A stretch of 55,114 nucleotides of DNA from Alphaproteobacteria bacterium. GTDB lineage: Bacteria > Pseudomonadota > Alphaproteobacteria > Rs-D84. Shown one piece after another: positions 16,273-25,883 of this stretch (positions are counted from its first letter, which is position 1; the number at the start of each line of letters is the position of its first letter). The stretch is from assembly GCA_009783855.1 (NCBI GenBank), contig WRCO01000004.1:1-55114 (forward strand). Direction: 5' to 3'. The notes beneath the pieces were generated by a model that had not been told where the DNA came from, made no database searches, and saw only the letters and a program-made list of their open reading frames with translations. Position numbers and translations under genes: made by a program.

Positions 16273-16998
16273 ATGAAGCACCTTGAAAAAATCATCGTCG
16301 GAAACTGGAAAATGAACGGTTCGGTCAAATCCCTTGCCGTTATGATAGAGGCGTTGAAATCCGTGAATATGAACCGCGAACGGGTAATCCTTTGCCCGCC
16401 GTTCACCCTTTTGGGCGCGGCGTCGGTCGCAAACGTCGCATTCGGCGCCCAAGACGTCGGCGCGTATGATTCCGGCGCATATACAGGCGAAATTTCGGCC
16501 GAAATGATTGCCGAAACCGGCGCCAAATACGCGATAGTCGGGCATTCCGAGCGCCGTCGGAATTATTTTGAAACCAACGAAATCATATCGCACAAAGCAT
16601 TGGCGGCGCACCGCGCCGGACTTATTCCCATTATATGCGTGGGCGAAGCCTGCACGGGCGACGAATGCGCCGCGGACGCCCAAATGCCCGCCGCCGTGGA
16701 AAAACAGGTTAAAGAGTCCGTCCCCGAAGCCATCACGAACTTTATCATCGCGTACGAGCCCGTCTGGTCCGTCGGGACGGATAATATTCCACCGGCGGCG
16801 GATATTGAAAAAGCGCACGGACATATCTATAACGTGCTTGCCGGGATGGGCAAACATGCGCCCGTAATATACGGCGGGTCGGTGAATGCGACGAACTCGC
16901 TTGCGATAATGTCTATGAAGGGCGTGGACGGGGTCCTGGTCGGGCGCGCGTCGCTTTTGCCCGAAGAATTCATCCCCATAATACAAAGTGGAAAATAA
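16273..16998 (+). CDS. tpiA: Triosephosphate isomerase
   Basis: 241 residues. It has the substrate-binding Asn and Lys in GNWKMNG (N11, K13), the electrophile His in VGHSERR (near 95), the catalytic Glu in AYEPVWSVGT (near 167) and the phosphate loop in IYGGSVN. It interconverts dihydroxyacetone phosphate and glyceraldehyde 3-phosphate in the cytoplasm. Its promoter places the -10 box six bases before the ATG, so the mRNA is probably leaderless. grpE starts one base after the stop, an unusual pairing of a glycolytic gene with a chaperone cofactor. Confidence 0.96.
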   Translation: MKHLEKIIVGNWKMNGSVKSLAVMIEALKSVNMNRERVILCPPFTLLGAASVANVAFGAQDVGAYDSGAYTGEISAEMIAETGAKYAIVGHSERRRNYFETNEIISHKALAAHRAGLIPIICVGEACTGDECAADAQMPAAVEKQVKESVPEAITNFIIAYEPVWSVGTDNIPPAADIEKAHGHIYNVLAGMGKHAPVIYGGSVNATNSLAIMSMKGVDGVLVGRASLLPEEFIPIIQSGK

Positions 16999-16999
16999 A

Positions 17000-17497
17000 A
17001 TGTCAGATATGGAAAACATTGTCGAAGAAGCCGCCGAAGCGGTCATAGAATCCGAATCGGAACGGACGGACGCGGACGAAACCGAATGCCTTCGGGCAAG
17101 GGTTGCGGAATTGTCGGACAAATATATCCGCGCGATGGCAGAAATCGAAAACACGCGCCGGCGCGCGAAATCGGATGTCGAATCCGCCCTGCGCACCCGC
17201 GCCATGAATATCGCGGAAAGCTTTTTGCCATTAATTGACGCGATTGAGGCGGCGTCCGCGCACGCGCCGGACGATGCGGGGATAAAGGCGCTTTGCGGCG
17301 CGGCGGCGGGCGTCCTTGCAAATGTCGGCATTGTTAAAATCGAAACCGTCGGCTGTGCGTTGAATCCCCAATTTCACAACGCGATTTCCACCGTGGAAGA
17401 TAACAAAGAATCCGGCAAGATTACAGAAGAATGCCAATCCGGATATATGTTCGGCGACACGGTGCTTCGCCCCGCGACCGTTATTGTTGCGAAATAA
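17000..17497 (+). CDS. grpE: Nucleotide exchange factor GrpE
   Basis: 165 residues from the ATG at 17000; a GTG four codons earlier overlaps tpiA and is less likely. An acidic N-terminus (1-35) leads into a long helix with the GrpE pattern KYIRAMAEIENTRRR. A four-helix part and the C-terminal beta domain follow, with GCALNPQFHNAI, G-x-V-L-R and P. GrpE is a dimer that releases ADP from DnaK. dnaK and hrcA are not in this window, so the gene is separated from its usual partners and depends on the tpiA promoter unless it has its own. Confidence 0.93.
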   Translation: MSDMENIVEEAAEAVIESESERTDADETECLRARVAELSDKYIRAMAEIENTRRRAKSDVESALRTRAMNIAESFLPLIDAIEAASAHAPDDAGIKALCGAAAGVLANVGIVKIETVGCALNPQFHNAISTVEDNKESGKITEECQSGYMFGDTVLRPATVIVAK

Positions 17498-17514
17498 TCT
17501 TCGATTACAGTATA

Positions 17515-19176
17515 CTATCGCCAAATTGTCGACATAATATGAAAGTCGGAAAGCCCGGTCGCACCTGTGTACATGTTGTTGCTGTGCCCGGCCCAGGGAC
17601 TGCCGTTGTTCCCCATAAATTTTTCCCACACAAACTGTCTTTTGGCATTGATTTCTTCTTGGGTATCGGTATCCAGCACAGGGTTGTCCGGATTGATAAG
17701 CGTCCGTGCGGACGGCCCGGTCAGACCGGTGCAGCCATTGAATGTGCCGTCAAACATCCATGATGACGCGTTTCCGTGAATACCATCAAACAGCCCGTCA
17801 CCTATGCCGGTAAGGCCGGTGCTGTTTCTGAATGTATTTTGAAACATCCACGCATCCGGCGGTCCGGCAATTCCGGCGAACAACCGACCGGGAATTATGC
17901 CCGTCAAACCGGGGACATCCCTGAACGTGCTGTTAAATATATTTTGACGCGGCGGGCCTTGAACCCCGGCGAACAAGTTTTCCGGTATCGGACCGGTTAG
18001 ACCGGTGTTTTGAAATGTACCATCAAATACAGCGGATTCTGGCGAACCTTGAATCCCGGCGAACAAGTTTTCCGGTATCGAGCCGGTCATATTGGGATTG
18101 TCGGCAAATGTTCTGGCAAACATGTGCGCCCTTGGCGGGCCTTGAATCCCGGCGAACAGGTTTTCCGGTATAGAACCGGTTACGCCGGCGTTACGGAATG
18201 TACCGCTGAACATTGCGTCCGCTGATAATCCCTGAATACTGCTGAACAGGTTTTCCGGGATTTCGGTTATTCCGGTGTTGTTAAATGTATTCGCGAACAT
18301 AGAATTTTGCGGCGGCCCCTTTATGGTGGCGAACAGATTTTCCGGGATACTGGTCAAGTTGGTGCAATCGGCGAACGTACCTTGGAACATAGTCGCTCCG
18401 GTTCTTTCTATCCCGGCAAACAATGTTTCCGGAATTTCGGTCAGACCCGTAAATCCCCTGAACGTATTTATAAACCTTGGGCGTAATGTTGCGCCGGAAC
18501 CGTCGCCGATTGTTGGAAACACGGCGCCAAGGTCGCCTTCAAGTTTTGTAACCTTTGCCCGAAGCGGAGAGTTTTCGAACGTTATCGAAGACCGAATTTC
18601 CAGCAAGCCATGCGCACTTGTAAATCCGCCCAAACCGATGACATAATCCCCATCTTGGGTAAAAGTGCGTCTTGCCGTCGCCGGCGTCATATGTAAAATT
18701 TGCGGAGGCGTGCCATCGCCCCAATTGACGCTGTATGTTCCGTGCACGGCATCTATACGAAAACTGAACTCTTCGCCCGCCTTTACGTCGGTAAGGTGTA
18801 ACCAAAATCGCGGCGCAAATGTAATTAACCGTTCCGCTGCGTTCTTAACCGCTTCTACATTAGCCGCCTGGGTAGTCGCATATTCAGATTCGCAATAATT
18901 GGTGGTGGGCCCCATGTTTATTGCTGCATTCGCCATGTCAACAAGGCACAACAAATATTCCATATTTGCAATGCGGGTGTTTGCGCCCGTGTTAATCCAA
19001 CTTGGATTGGTCTGAGGAACGTGCGCGTGTATCGCGTTTCTTATCGCCAGGTGCACAAACTGGACGGTTGCCACACGCGTGTTTTCGGCATGGGCCGCAG
19101 ATGCAAAAACAAACATCAAAAAAGCAATTAATCGCGTACGGAACATTTTTGCCACAAATTTTGGGAATCCTTCCAT
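17515..19176 (-). CDS. BspA-like secreted repeat protein
   Basis: 554 residues from the ATG at 19176, the position fixed by the promoter six bases upstream. An alternative ATG at 19146 gives the bare signal peptide MFRTRLIAFLMFVFASAAHA. After a conserved start (VHLAIRNAIH) there is a PKD-like part with VNWGDGTPPQIL, then eight or nine tandem repeats of about 30 residues with the pattern IPENLFAGIQGPP-x3-MF-x2-TF-x4-GLTG. The MF..TF..GLT spacing recalls BspA/DUF285-type surface repeats, though the consensus differs. It is probably an adhesin or binding protein. A paralogue with the same domain order sits at the end of the window. It converges on grpE with no visible terminator. Confidence 0.75.
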   Translation of the reverse strand: MEGFPKFVAKMFRTRLIAFLMFVFASAAHAENTRVATVQFVHLAIRNAIHAHVPQTNPSWINTGANTRIANMEYLLCLVDMANAAINMGPTTNYCESEYATTQAANVEAVKNAAERLITFAPRFWLHLTDVKAGEEFSFRIDAVHGTYSVNWGDGTPPQILHMTPATARRTFTQDGDYVIGLGGFTSAHGLLEIRSSITFENSPLRAKVTKLEGDLGAVFPTIGDGSGATLRPRFINTFRGFTGLTEIPETLFAGIERTGATMFQGTFADCTNLTSIPENLFATIKGPPQNSMFANTFNNTGITEIPENLFSSIQGLSADAMFSGTFRNAGVTGSIPENLFAGIQGPPRAHMFARTFADNPNMTGSIPENLFAGIQGSPESAVFDGTFQNTGLTGPIPENLFAGVQGPPRQNIFNSTFRDVPGLTGIIPGRLFAGIAGPPDAWMFQNTFRNSTGLTGIGDGLFDGIHGNASSWMFDGTFNGCTGLTGPSARTLINPDNPVLDTDTQEEINAKRQFVWEKFMGNNGSPWAGHSNNMYTGATGLSDFHIMSTIWR

Positions 19177-19182
19177 GTCGGG

Positions 19183-19213
19183 ATTATAGCATAAAGACAG
19201 CCAAGTATGGCAA
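19183..19213 (-). promoter_or_regulatory. Promoter of the BspA-like gene, predicted leaderless
   Basis: TATAAT at 19183-19188 has an upstream TG (extended -10), with TTGCCA at 19208-19213 after 19 bases. Six bases separate TATAAT from the ATG at 19176. Confidence 0.55.
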
Positions 19214-19301
19214 GGGAATCTTATATTCCGTTCCGTCGAGACCGTTATCGCTTTGAAGTAATTTTTTACAAACTTCGCTGTTATTTTGATTTCCGTTCGT
19301 T

Positions 19302-19307
19302 TATAAT
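19302..19307 (+). promoter_or_regulatory. Candidate -10 box for the kinase-like gene
   Basis: TATAAT stands 47 bases before the ATG; no good -35 box is visible. The gene has a ribosome binding site, so its transcript would carry a leader of about 40 bases. Confidence 0.35.
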
Positions 19308-19354
19308 CCTGTCGGTGCCTGTCAAAGGCGTCGCACAGTTTCAAGGAAGTTGTC

Positions 19355-20299
19355 ATGAGAAGTTTAATCGCAAGCCTGGTCAGTCTGTTTGTCATCAATA
19401 ATCTGAAACGCCGTCATTTGCGCAAAGTTATCAAAGGGATATCGGCGCAAGAAAAACGCATAATACAGGCCGGATTGCCGGGTTTGGAAATAAAATCATT
19501 CCGATTTTTCAAATCCGGAACGGCGCGGATATTTCTTGTCAACGACAACCTTGTGGTAAAATCCTTCGGTCCCGGATGCGCGGCCCACTGTGCGGCGGCA
19601 AGCGCGATTTTGCGCGAACATATAGACGGCGCCCTGTTCCCCGACATTAAAAAGCTGCACGGGACGGAAGATTATATGTATTATCCGTTTCTTCCCGGCA
19701 ACATGATTACGCATGGCAATGTCTCCGAAGAATGTCTGTCGGACATTGCGCATTTCATCGCCCGCATGCACGCGATTGATACAGACAAGATTCCAAAGGA
19801 ACTTATGGACGCTCTGCATCCGCAACGGCCGCTTTCAATTATTCAAGACCCGGTCGAAATTTCCAAAATACTTGGCCGCGATGTTTCGGACGACGTGCGG
19901 GAAATCCAGAAAGTCTATGCCAGGCACAATTTGCGGAAAAGAATTTTTACGCACGGCGATTTGCGTCTTGGACAGATGTTGCAAAACAGTGCCGGCAGAT
20001 TGTGCGCCGTTCTGGACCTTGATAACTTTACAGCCACCGCAAATCCGCTTCATGACATAGAACAGTTTTCCAAAAATCCGGCCAAATTGTTTCATTTCAT
20101 CAAACTGTTGAATAAAGCGTACCAATCTTGCGGGCTTTCCATCCGCATATCCGAACACGACGCGTATTTTGCGATGAAAAATCGTCTGTATGGCGCGATT
20201 ATCTCTGATTGGCGGCGCAAAAGAGACCTGGACCGGATGGCGGAAAACATCGCCGCTCTTGATAGACTTGTCGGATTAAATCCCAATCCTGTGGCTTAA
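19355..20299 (+). CDS. Aminoglycoside/choline phosphotransferase-like kinase
   Basis: 314 residues with AAGGAAG five bases before the ATG. The fold signature is an N-lobe with a Lys strand (NDNLVVKSFGP), a hinge followed by YYPFLPGN, a helix with FIARMHAID, the catalytic loop FTHGDLRLGQM and the metal motif AVLDLDNF. This is the APH/choline kinase superfamily. In the catalytic loop the usual Asn that follows HGD by five positions is Gln, which may alter metal binding. The substrate cannot be told; small aminosugars, choline or lipopolysaccharide sugars are phosphorylated by relatives. The gene stands alone and its end overlaps the converging autotransporter gene by 24 bases. Confidence 0.75.
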   Translation: MRSLIASLVSLFVINNLKRRHLRKVIKGISAQEKRIIQAGLPGLEIKSFRFFKSGTARIFLVNDNLVVKSFGPGCAAHCAAASAILREHIDGALFPDIKKLHGTEDYMYYPFLPGNMITHGNVSEECLSDIAHFIARMHAIDTDKIPKELMDALHPQRPLSIIQDPVEISKILGRDVSDDVREIQKVYARHNLRKRIFTHGDLRLGQMLQNSAGRLCAVLDLDNFTATANPLHDIEQFSKNPAKLFHFIKLLNKAYQSCGLSIRISEHDAYFAMKNRLYGAIISDWRRKRDLDRMAENIAALDRLVGLNPNPVA

Positions 20300-23200
20300 T
20301 TTTAACATCAGCAAAGTTTCATTGCCAAAGTCACGCGTATGGTTCGGATTGTTGCGATACACAAATCCGACCGCGCCGTCGGTAAATTCGCCAAGGTTGC
20401 GCCTGTACGCAAGCGATGCGCGAAGTTCGCGCGCGGCCGGCGACAAATCAAATATGCCGATATAAGGATTCGTGGAAAGGTCGAATCCGTGGTCCGCTTC
20501 TATTAATTCCACATCCGCGCTTACATAATGCATGCGGCCGCTTGTGACCGCCAATGGCCGCGCAAGCGAGAAGGACCACCCGCCGTATTCGACCCCGAAC
20601 GACAGCGCGTCGGAATGTATTTGCGAAACGTCCGCGATAATCGTGCCAAAGCCCGCGGCGCTTGTCGTTGTCCGCGCGGCGGTATACCGCGCATTAAACC
20701 GCAACAATTCGCCCGCGCGGTATTCGAACACATTATCCATGTATACGGTATTGCCGCCCGAAAGCGACGTAAAGCCCGTCGAATGCGCGCCAAGCGTCGT
20801 GTCGGATTCGCGCATCGCCCCGACATTTGTACCGAACGAAAGCGGACCCGCGCCGTATGTCACGCCGCCTTCGAACGTCATGGCGCGGCCAAGTTGCAAT
20901 AATTCTTTATTATCGGAAAGCATCGGGTCATGCGCAAGAAGCCCTTCTTCCGTGACGGAGCCAATCGCCGTCCCGACAGAGAATCGCCAATTGCCCGCGC
21001 GGTACGCCGCATCGACCGATGTGGAATTCGACGCAATCGCCATAATCGGATTCGCACCATCGCCGCGGATTATATCGGTATCGCCCGCGCTTCGTTCAAA
21101 CCGCGCGCCGAATGCAAATGCGCCCGTATCGTATGCCAGCGACATTTTATCAAGATTTCCAAACCCGTCGTCGCGATGCGTATCGCGGAAAGACATACCT
21201 ATGGAAAATCCGCCGTCTGTTATCGTGCCTGGCCGCCGCGTCGTCCGGAAATCGCCAAGCGCGTCGTGCATGACCATCGCGCGGCGGTTCGCGGTCATAT
21301 ATACCGACCCGTCCCATATGCGCGGCATGGATAATTCTCCGTCCGAAGATTCTATGAAATCGAACATAGGAATGCTTATGCTTGCATTCCGCGCGCCGAA
21401 CGCGCCGGAAAACGCCATCGACGAAGAGCGCGGGGGGTTGGACCCGCCGCCTCCGGTGTTGCCGCTTGTCGGGACTCTTCCGACATGATAAAACGCGTTG
21501 CCGGACGGCGAATTGACGACCGGTATGTGGTTATTGGTCATCCCGTTTATGGCGTAATAGTATATGTGCCCGCTTGGCCGTGTCGCAAGTTCCGGATTGA
21601 CAAGCCCGTATCCGAACACATCCGCGAACGCCTGTAAATAAGTCATATGGCCGTGGTCGACCCGCGCCTGAATATCCGCGGGAAGCTGATACTTCATTTG
21701 AAGCGCGCTGTAATCCAGACTTCCGTTGGGCAACCGGTGTACCAACATCCGGCTGTCGGATGTAAGCGCCATAAGAAGGAAAATCTGGTCATTGGTCAAG
21801 AATTGTCCGAATGCGCTTTGCACCTGTCCCACTGCGCCGGCCATCGCGGCGACCGCAAGCGCGTCCGTCTGACCCGCCGCGGCAAAGCACCACGGGTCAA
21901 CGCCGTTTGTACCCGACCCTGCCCAGCCGCATTTGCGCGCGCTGAAAAAATCGCGGTCAGGAAGATTGTTCGGGTCTGTGACAAGAACATTGGGGTCGTG
22001 CCATGTCGACAGGACTATCTTCGGGCTGTTTTGATTGTTCCACAAAGTGTCGTCCATATTTCCGACACTGCCCGGGTTTATATTCCCCGTTCCGTCGGAA
22101 AGCTGAACCGCGACGACGGACATGAAATACCGGCTTGCGCCCGCGTATGCCATCGGCACGGCGTTTTCGAATGTGGCCTCCAAGACTGTGCCGGGCGTAT
22201 TAACAAGAAACGCCCCGGTCGAATATATAACCATCGATTGGAACGGGGTGCCAATCCCGCCAAGGAAATCGCGCGCATCGTTGCGCACGTTCGCGGTATT
22301 GTTCGGGTCATTCGCATAATAATATGCGATAAGGTCAAGAAGAGCCGTCCGGCGCGCATTGCCTTCTGCGAACATCCAAAGGTTGCTTATCGTTTCGGTG
22401 CCGATTGCGGTCATTGCAGAAACCGGCGCAGCGTTCGCGATGACATTCACACGCGTCGGATTGATGCCGGTGGACGGCGGCGCAATGCTTGTCGGGGCAA
22501 GGGTCAACCTTGCCGCATGAAGCATCGCGGCATAGTTTTGATAATCAATCGCATCGCCGTTACTGTCAAGCCCGCCGCCGGTCCGATATACGACCAATTG
22601 TCCGTTCGGAAGGAATCCGGTGTAATCCGCAAATCCGCGGCCGTCGGCAAGGGGGCCCTCCGCAATGCCGCCGATTAATATCTTGGCAAGAAGATTGTCG
22701 TAAGCGGTCGCGTCTTCGTTGCGTATCGCGGTGCCGTCGCCGGTAAAATCAAATCCGTCGCGTTCGCCGGAAACGCCGGCGCCGATAAGCCCGCTTGTCG
22801 CGGTGGACATATCGACAAGAGTATTATAAAACCGGCGCGATACGGTGTTGGTGCCGCCACCGCCTTCGCCGGGGCCGGTCGCCCAGAAAATCCATCCGTC
22901 CGCAATGCTGGAATCGCCCGCGTCCGCGGTATCGTTCGTCGCCGCGCTTGCATTGATATTCACGCCGTGATTGGATATAAGCGCGACCGTAATCGGCCGG
23001 CCGCCGCCGGCAAGAAATCCGTTGGCGACCGCAACCTCGCGCACGCCGTCAAGCGGTTGCCGGTCGTTGCCGCGCAGCGTCATCTGACCCAAATATCCGC
23101 GCGCAAGCGGACCGTATCCGCGCATCAAAGCCATATAATTCTGCATCGGCATTATCGCATAGTCGTTCGCGACATCAACCAACCCTTCGGACAGCAATAC

Positions 23201-23863
23201 GAAATCCCCGGGCATAAGAAAGTTTTCAACCCAGTCACCCTGGGCCGATTGACGCGCCGGCTCGACGCAAATACCCTGGGTATTTGTAGCGCATGCCAAA
23301 AACCCGCGCGGAAGATTATTGAATTGCCAATCGATAAGTCTGTTTTGGTTCCCGCCGCCACCGCCTCCACCACCGCCGCCACCACCGCCGCCGCCACTGC
23401 CGCCACTGCCGGCGCGATTTGGCGAAAACTGGTCCGTCAAGAACCACACTCCGCCGACAACAGCCGCCGCACCCGCCGCCGCCAACAGCATAGTTTGCGG
23501 TGTGGACAATCCGCTTAACAACCCGCCGTCGGAATCTCTTTGTTGCGACGTCCGCTGGTTATGTCTTCTTATCTGACGGTCGCACCCGGATGCGTCGGCG
23601 CCGAACATTTGCAAAACCTGTGCCGCGCGCGTGTCGTTGTTCATAAGCGCGGTACACACGATGGAAAGCCCGGTCGCGTCAATATAGTTTATATTCGCGC
23701 CGGAATGAACCAAAGCCTGAACCTGTTGAATATCGCCCGCGCGCGCGGCGGCAAGAAGTTGCGCCGCCATTTGGAATTCGGTTGCGGCGTGCGCCCGCGG
23801 AGCGGCGGAAACCACAGCCGCAAAGGCGAATATCGCAAACAAAAATCTGGATTTTTTAAGCAT
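20276..23863 (-). CDS. Autotransporter with ankyrin repeats and degenerate subtilase domain
   Basis: 1195 residues from the ATG at 23863, with GGAAAG just upstream. The order is signal peptide (MLKKSRFLFAIFAFAAVVSA), two ankyrin repeats (about 30-95, AARAGDIQQVQALVHSGANI), a hydrophobic helix (LLAAAGAAAVVGGVWFL) and a Gly linker. A passenger that aligns by eye with S8 subtilases follows, ending in a C-terminal beta-barrel of about 280 residues. The three catalytic positions appear replaced: ALISNHGV for the Asp motif, MSTATSGLIGA for HGTHVAG, and DALAVAAMAGAV for GTSMAAPHVAG. It would be exported by Sec and inserted in the outer membrane, displaying a binding rather than a cutting domain. The ankyrin part before the linker is unusual. 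Confidence 0.75.
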   Translation of the reverse strand: MLKKSRFLFAIFAFAAVVSAAPRAHAATEFQMAAQLLAAARAGDIQQVQALVHSGANINYIDATGLSIVCTALMNNDTRAAQVLQMFGADASGCDRQIRRHNQRTSQQRDSDGGLLSGLSTPQTMLLAAAGAAAVVGGVWFLTDQFSPNRAGSGGSGGGGGGGGGGGGGGGNQNRLIDWQFNNLPRGFLACATNTQGICVEPARQSAQGDWVENFLMPGDFVLLSEGLVDVANDYAIMPMQNYMALMRGYGPLARGYLGQMTLRGNDRQPLDGVREVAVANGFLAGGGRPITVALISNHGVNINASAATNDTADAGDSSIADGWIFWATGPGEGGGGTNTVSRRFYNTLVDMSTATSGLIGAGVSGERDGFDFTGDGTAIRNEDATAYDNLLAKILIGGIAEGPLADGRGFADYTGFLPNGQLVVYRTGGGLDSNGDAIDYQNYAAMLHAARLTLAPTSIAPPSTGINPTRVNVIANAAPVSAMTAIGTETISNLWMFAEGNARRTALLDLIAYYYANDPNNTANVRNDARDFLGGIGTPFQSMVIYSTGAFLVNTPGTVLEATFENAVPMAYAGASRYFMSVVAVQLSDGTGNINPGSVGNMDDTLWNNQNSPKIVLSTWHDPNVLVTDPNNLPDRDFFSARKCGWAGSGTNGVDPWCFAAAGQTDALAVAAMAGAVGQVQSAFGQFLTNDQIFLLMALTSDSRMLVHRLPNGSLDYSALQMKYQLPADIQARVDHGHMTYLQAFADVFGYGLVNPELATRPSGHIYYYAINGMTNNHIPVVNSPSGNAFYHVGRVPTSGNTGGGGSNPPRSSSMAFSGAFGARNASISIPMFDFIESSDGELSMPRIWDGSVYMTANRRAMVMHDALGDFRTTRRPGTITDGGFSIGMSFRDTHRDDGFGNLDKMSLAYDTGAFAFGARFERSAGDTDIIRGDGANPIMAIASNSTSVDAAYRAGNWRFSVGTAIGSVTEEGLLAHDPMLSDNKELLQLGRAMTFEGGVTYGAGPLSFGTNVGAMRESDTTLGAHSTGFTSLSGGNTVYMDNVFEYRAGELLRFNARYTAARTTTSAAGFGTIIADVSQIHSDALSFGVEYGGWSFSLARPLAVTSGRMHYVSADVELIEADHGFDLSTNPYIGIFDLSPAARELRASLAYRRNLGEFTDGAVGFVYRNNPNHTRDFGNETLLMLKLSHRIGI

Positions 23864-24011
23864 TCTCTTTCCGTAAATCAATTTTAACAAAAAACGGAAT
23901 TTTAATGCAAGAAGAAAAATGAAAACAACGGGCAGAGTCCCCGGGTACCGGCAAAATCACAGATTTCGCGGTGTGGGTTGCGCCCGTTGCATTGAATCCA
24001 AGCGGTGTGCG

Positions 24012-25805
24012 TTATTCGTCGTCGTCCGCAACGCAATCTCCCCATTGTCCGGTGGAAAGACACGTTCTTGTTCCGGCCGCGCCACCGATTGTGCAGTTTT
24101 CGGTCGCGCCGGGCGTGCATACGGTCGGCGGCACAGTGTCAATCGGAGGAAGCTGTGCTTCTGTGCATGCTCCGTGGATTACGGCAAGCTGTGTCGCCCT
24201 GCACCGTTCCGCGCCGTCTATTTCAACGACTTCGCACGCGCCTTCGATTCTTATGGCATTTCCGGCGATTGGTCTGTAAGTCACCGCCGCGTCGCTGCAC
24301 ACTTCGCGCCATGATGTGTTAAGTCCGGTAATTCTTGAACACACGTTAAGCCAGTCTGTACAGTTCTGGCCGATGATGTTTCCAACAGGCTGTGCAAAAT
24401 CCGGCATTTCAAGGCGCCATTGCACATAGAATTCGCGAAGGCTGTTAACGCGTCCCTGTTGCGCAAGCACAAGCTGGTCAAGTCTGTCGCCCACACGGCA
24501 AGTGACCCCGTCTATGTTCGCCTGGGTCCGCAATCTGTTTGCTTCGGCGTCCGCTTCGGCCTGTAATCTTTCGGTTTCTCTTCTGGCTTCGTTTTCAAGG
24601 CCTCTTTCATCCTGTCTTACTTGGTTCGCCTGGACAAAGTACGCTATAGTTCCGGCAACGCCCGCACCGATGGCCGCCTGGCCCCATGTGCCGCCAAGCC
24701 TGTCTTCCGCGACCGTCCGGCTTGTCACGATGCCGCCGCCGGCACCGACTGCCGCCCAAAGGCCCGCGGCAAGAAGCGGATTCATCCTGCGCGATGCGCG
24801 CGCTTCCACTGCGTCGACCGGAGCTGCTCTTTCACCGGTGGCTCTGTGAAATAATTGATAACTGAACAAATCTTCGTCGCACGTAAATGTTTCGCCCGCC
24901 GTAACCCATGTTTCGGCCGGTATCTGACCGATAGAACCGCCGCGCGCGACGTCGATGTTAAGCGCGCTGTGCGCCGGCCATCCCGGTCTTGTGGATATCG
25001 TGCCTTCGGATTCGATAAGGTCGACATAAATCTGTCTGTCGGCGCCATCGTACGCCGCGACGCGGATAAGGCATCTGCCTTCGACGGCGTCCCAACGCGC
25101 GAATTCACCGCGGCTGTTGGCAAGGAATCCGTCCGCCCATACGTCAATGTTGGCGTCCGGCCTGAACGACGGGTCGTTTATGTTTCTGTCAAGCAAAAGA
25201 CAAACGCGCCGCGCCTGGTTCGGGGAAAGGCCCGTCCGGCTTAATATAAACGCATGGTACCGCGGTTGGACCACTTGGGAATTGAACATCGCCCAAAGCG
25301 CGTCGCGCGACGAGAATATGTCGTCGCATTCCACCCTGTTGCTTACGATTCTTGAAGTTTTGGCATGACGAAGGCAAAAGTCAACCTGGGCCCCGCAAAG
25401 GTTCATGCCGCGCGTGACTTCGGTCCGTGTTTCCGCGTCGAACAAATCGTTAATCCGATTCGGCAAAGCACCGCCGTTGATACATGAAAGGATGCGCTCC
25501 ATACAATCTTCCTGAGTTATCAAATCGGCAAGCGGCGTTCCGTCGGGGCATCGTTCCGCGCCCGGTTGGGTCGTTGTACCGCCACCGCCGCCACCGCCGC
25601 CACCCGGAGGAAGTGGTACGCCGCGCAAAGGAAGCGGGCGCGTGCGTCCGCCGATTCCGCCGCCCGTATGCGGCACGACCGGCATCGTGACGACGCGTGC
25701 GGCCGTATCGCGGCCGGTCGGCGCGGCATGACATGTTCCGCCAATCCATAAAGCCGGCACGGCAAAACCAATTGCCATCAAGAATATTGATAAATTTTTA
25801 GGCAT
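24012..25805 (-). CDS. Large secreted Cys-motif protein with membrane hairpin
   Basis: 597 residues. Signal peptide (MPKNLSIFLMAIGFAVPALW, cleavage after CHA), a Pro/Gly linker with nine Gly, then CMERILSC and CGAQVDFC pairs of the C-x6-C type shared by its neighbours. Two hydrophobic helices near residues 340-390 (LLAAGLWAAVGAGGG and AAIGAGVAGTIAYFV) are followed by a charged coiled coil (NEARRETERLQAEADAEAN) and a C-terminal Cys part ending CLSTGQWGDCV, a pattern seen in extracellular proteins. AGGAAGGG precedes the ATG. The function is unknown; membrane helices plus a coiled coil suggest an envelope-spanning or complex-forming protein. Confidence 0.7.
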   Translation of the reverse strand: MPKNLSIFLMAIGFAVPALWIGGTCHAAPTGRDTAARVVTMPVVPHTGGGIGGRTRPLPLRGVPLPPGGGGGGGGGTTTQPGAERCPDGTPLADLITQEDCMERILSCINGGALPNRINDLFDAETRTEVTRGMNLCGAQVDFCLRHAKTSRIVSNRVECDDIFSSRDALWAMFNSQVVQPRYHAFILSRTGLSPNQARRVCLLLDRNINDPSFRPDANIDVWADGFLANSRGEFARWDAVEGRCLIRVAAYDGADRQIYVDLIESEGTISTRPGWPAHSALNIDVARGGSIGQIPAETWVTAGETFTCDEDLFSYQLFHRATGERAAPVDAVEARASRRMNPLLAAGLWAAVGAGGGIVTSRTVAEDRLGGTWGQAAIGAGVAGTIAYFVQANQVRQDERGLENEARRETERLQAEADAEANRLRTQANIDGVTCRVGDRLDQLVLAQQGRVNSLREFYVQWRLEMPDFAQPVGNIIGQNCTDWLNVCSRITGLNTSWREVCSDAAVTYRPIAGNAIRIEGACEVVEIDGAERCRATQLAVIHGACTEAQLPPIDTVPPTVCTPGATENCTIGGAAGTRTCLSTGQWGDCVADDDE

Positions 25806-25838
25806 GATAATCCCTTCCTTTCTCGTGTACGTGTGTTG

Positions 25839-25844
25839 ATTATA
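25839..25844 (-). promoter_or_regulatory. -10 box of the secreted protein gene
   Basis: TATAAT, 33 bases before the ATG. The -35 region (TTTCAA, 17 bases further up) is poor. The leader carries a strong Shine-Dalgarno sequence. Confidence 0.45.
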
Positions 25845-25883
25845 TCATAAAATCAATGCGATTGAAAATTGTTTTTTGCGGCT

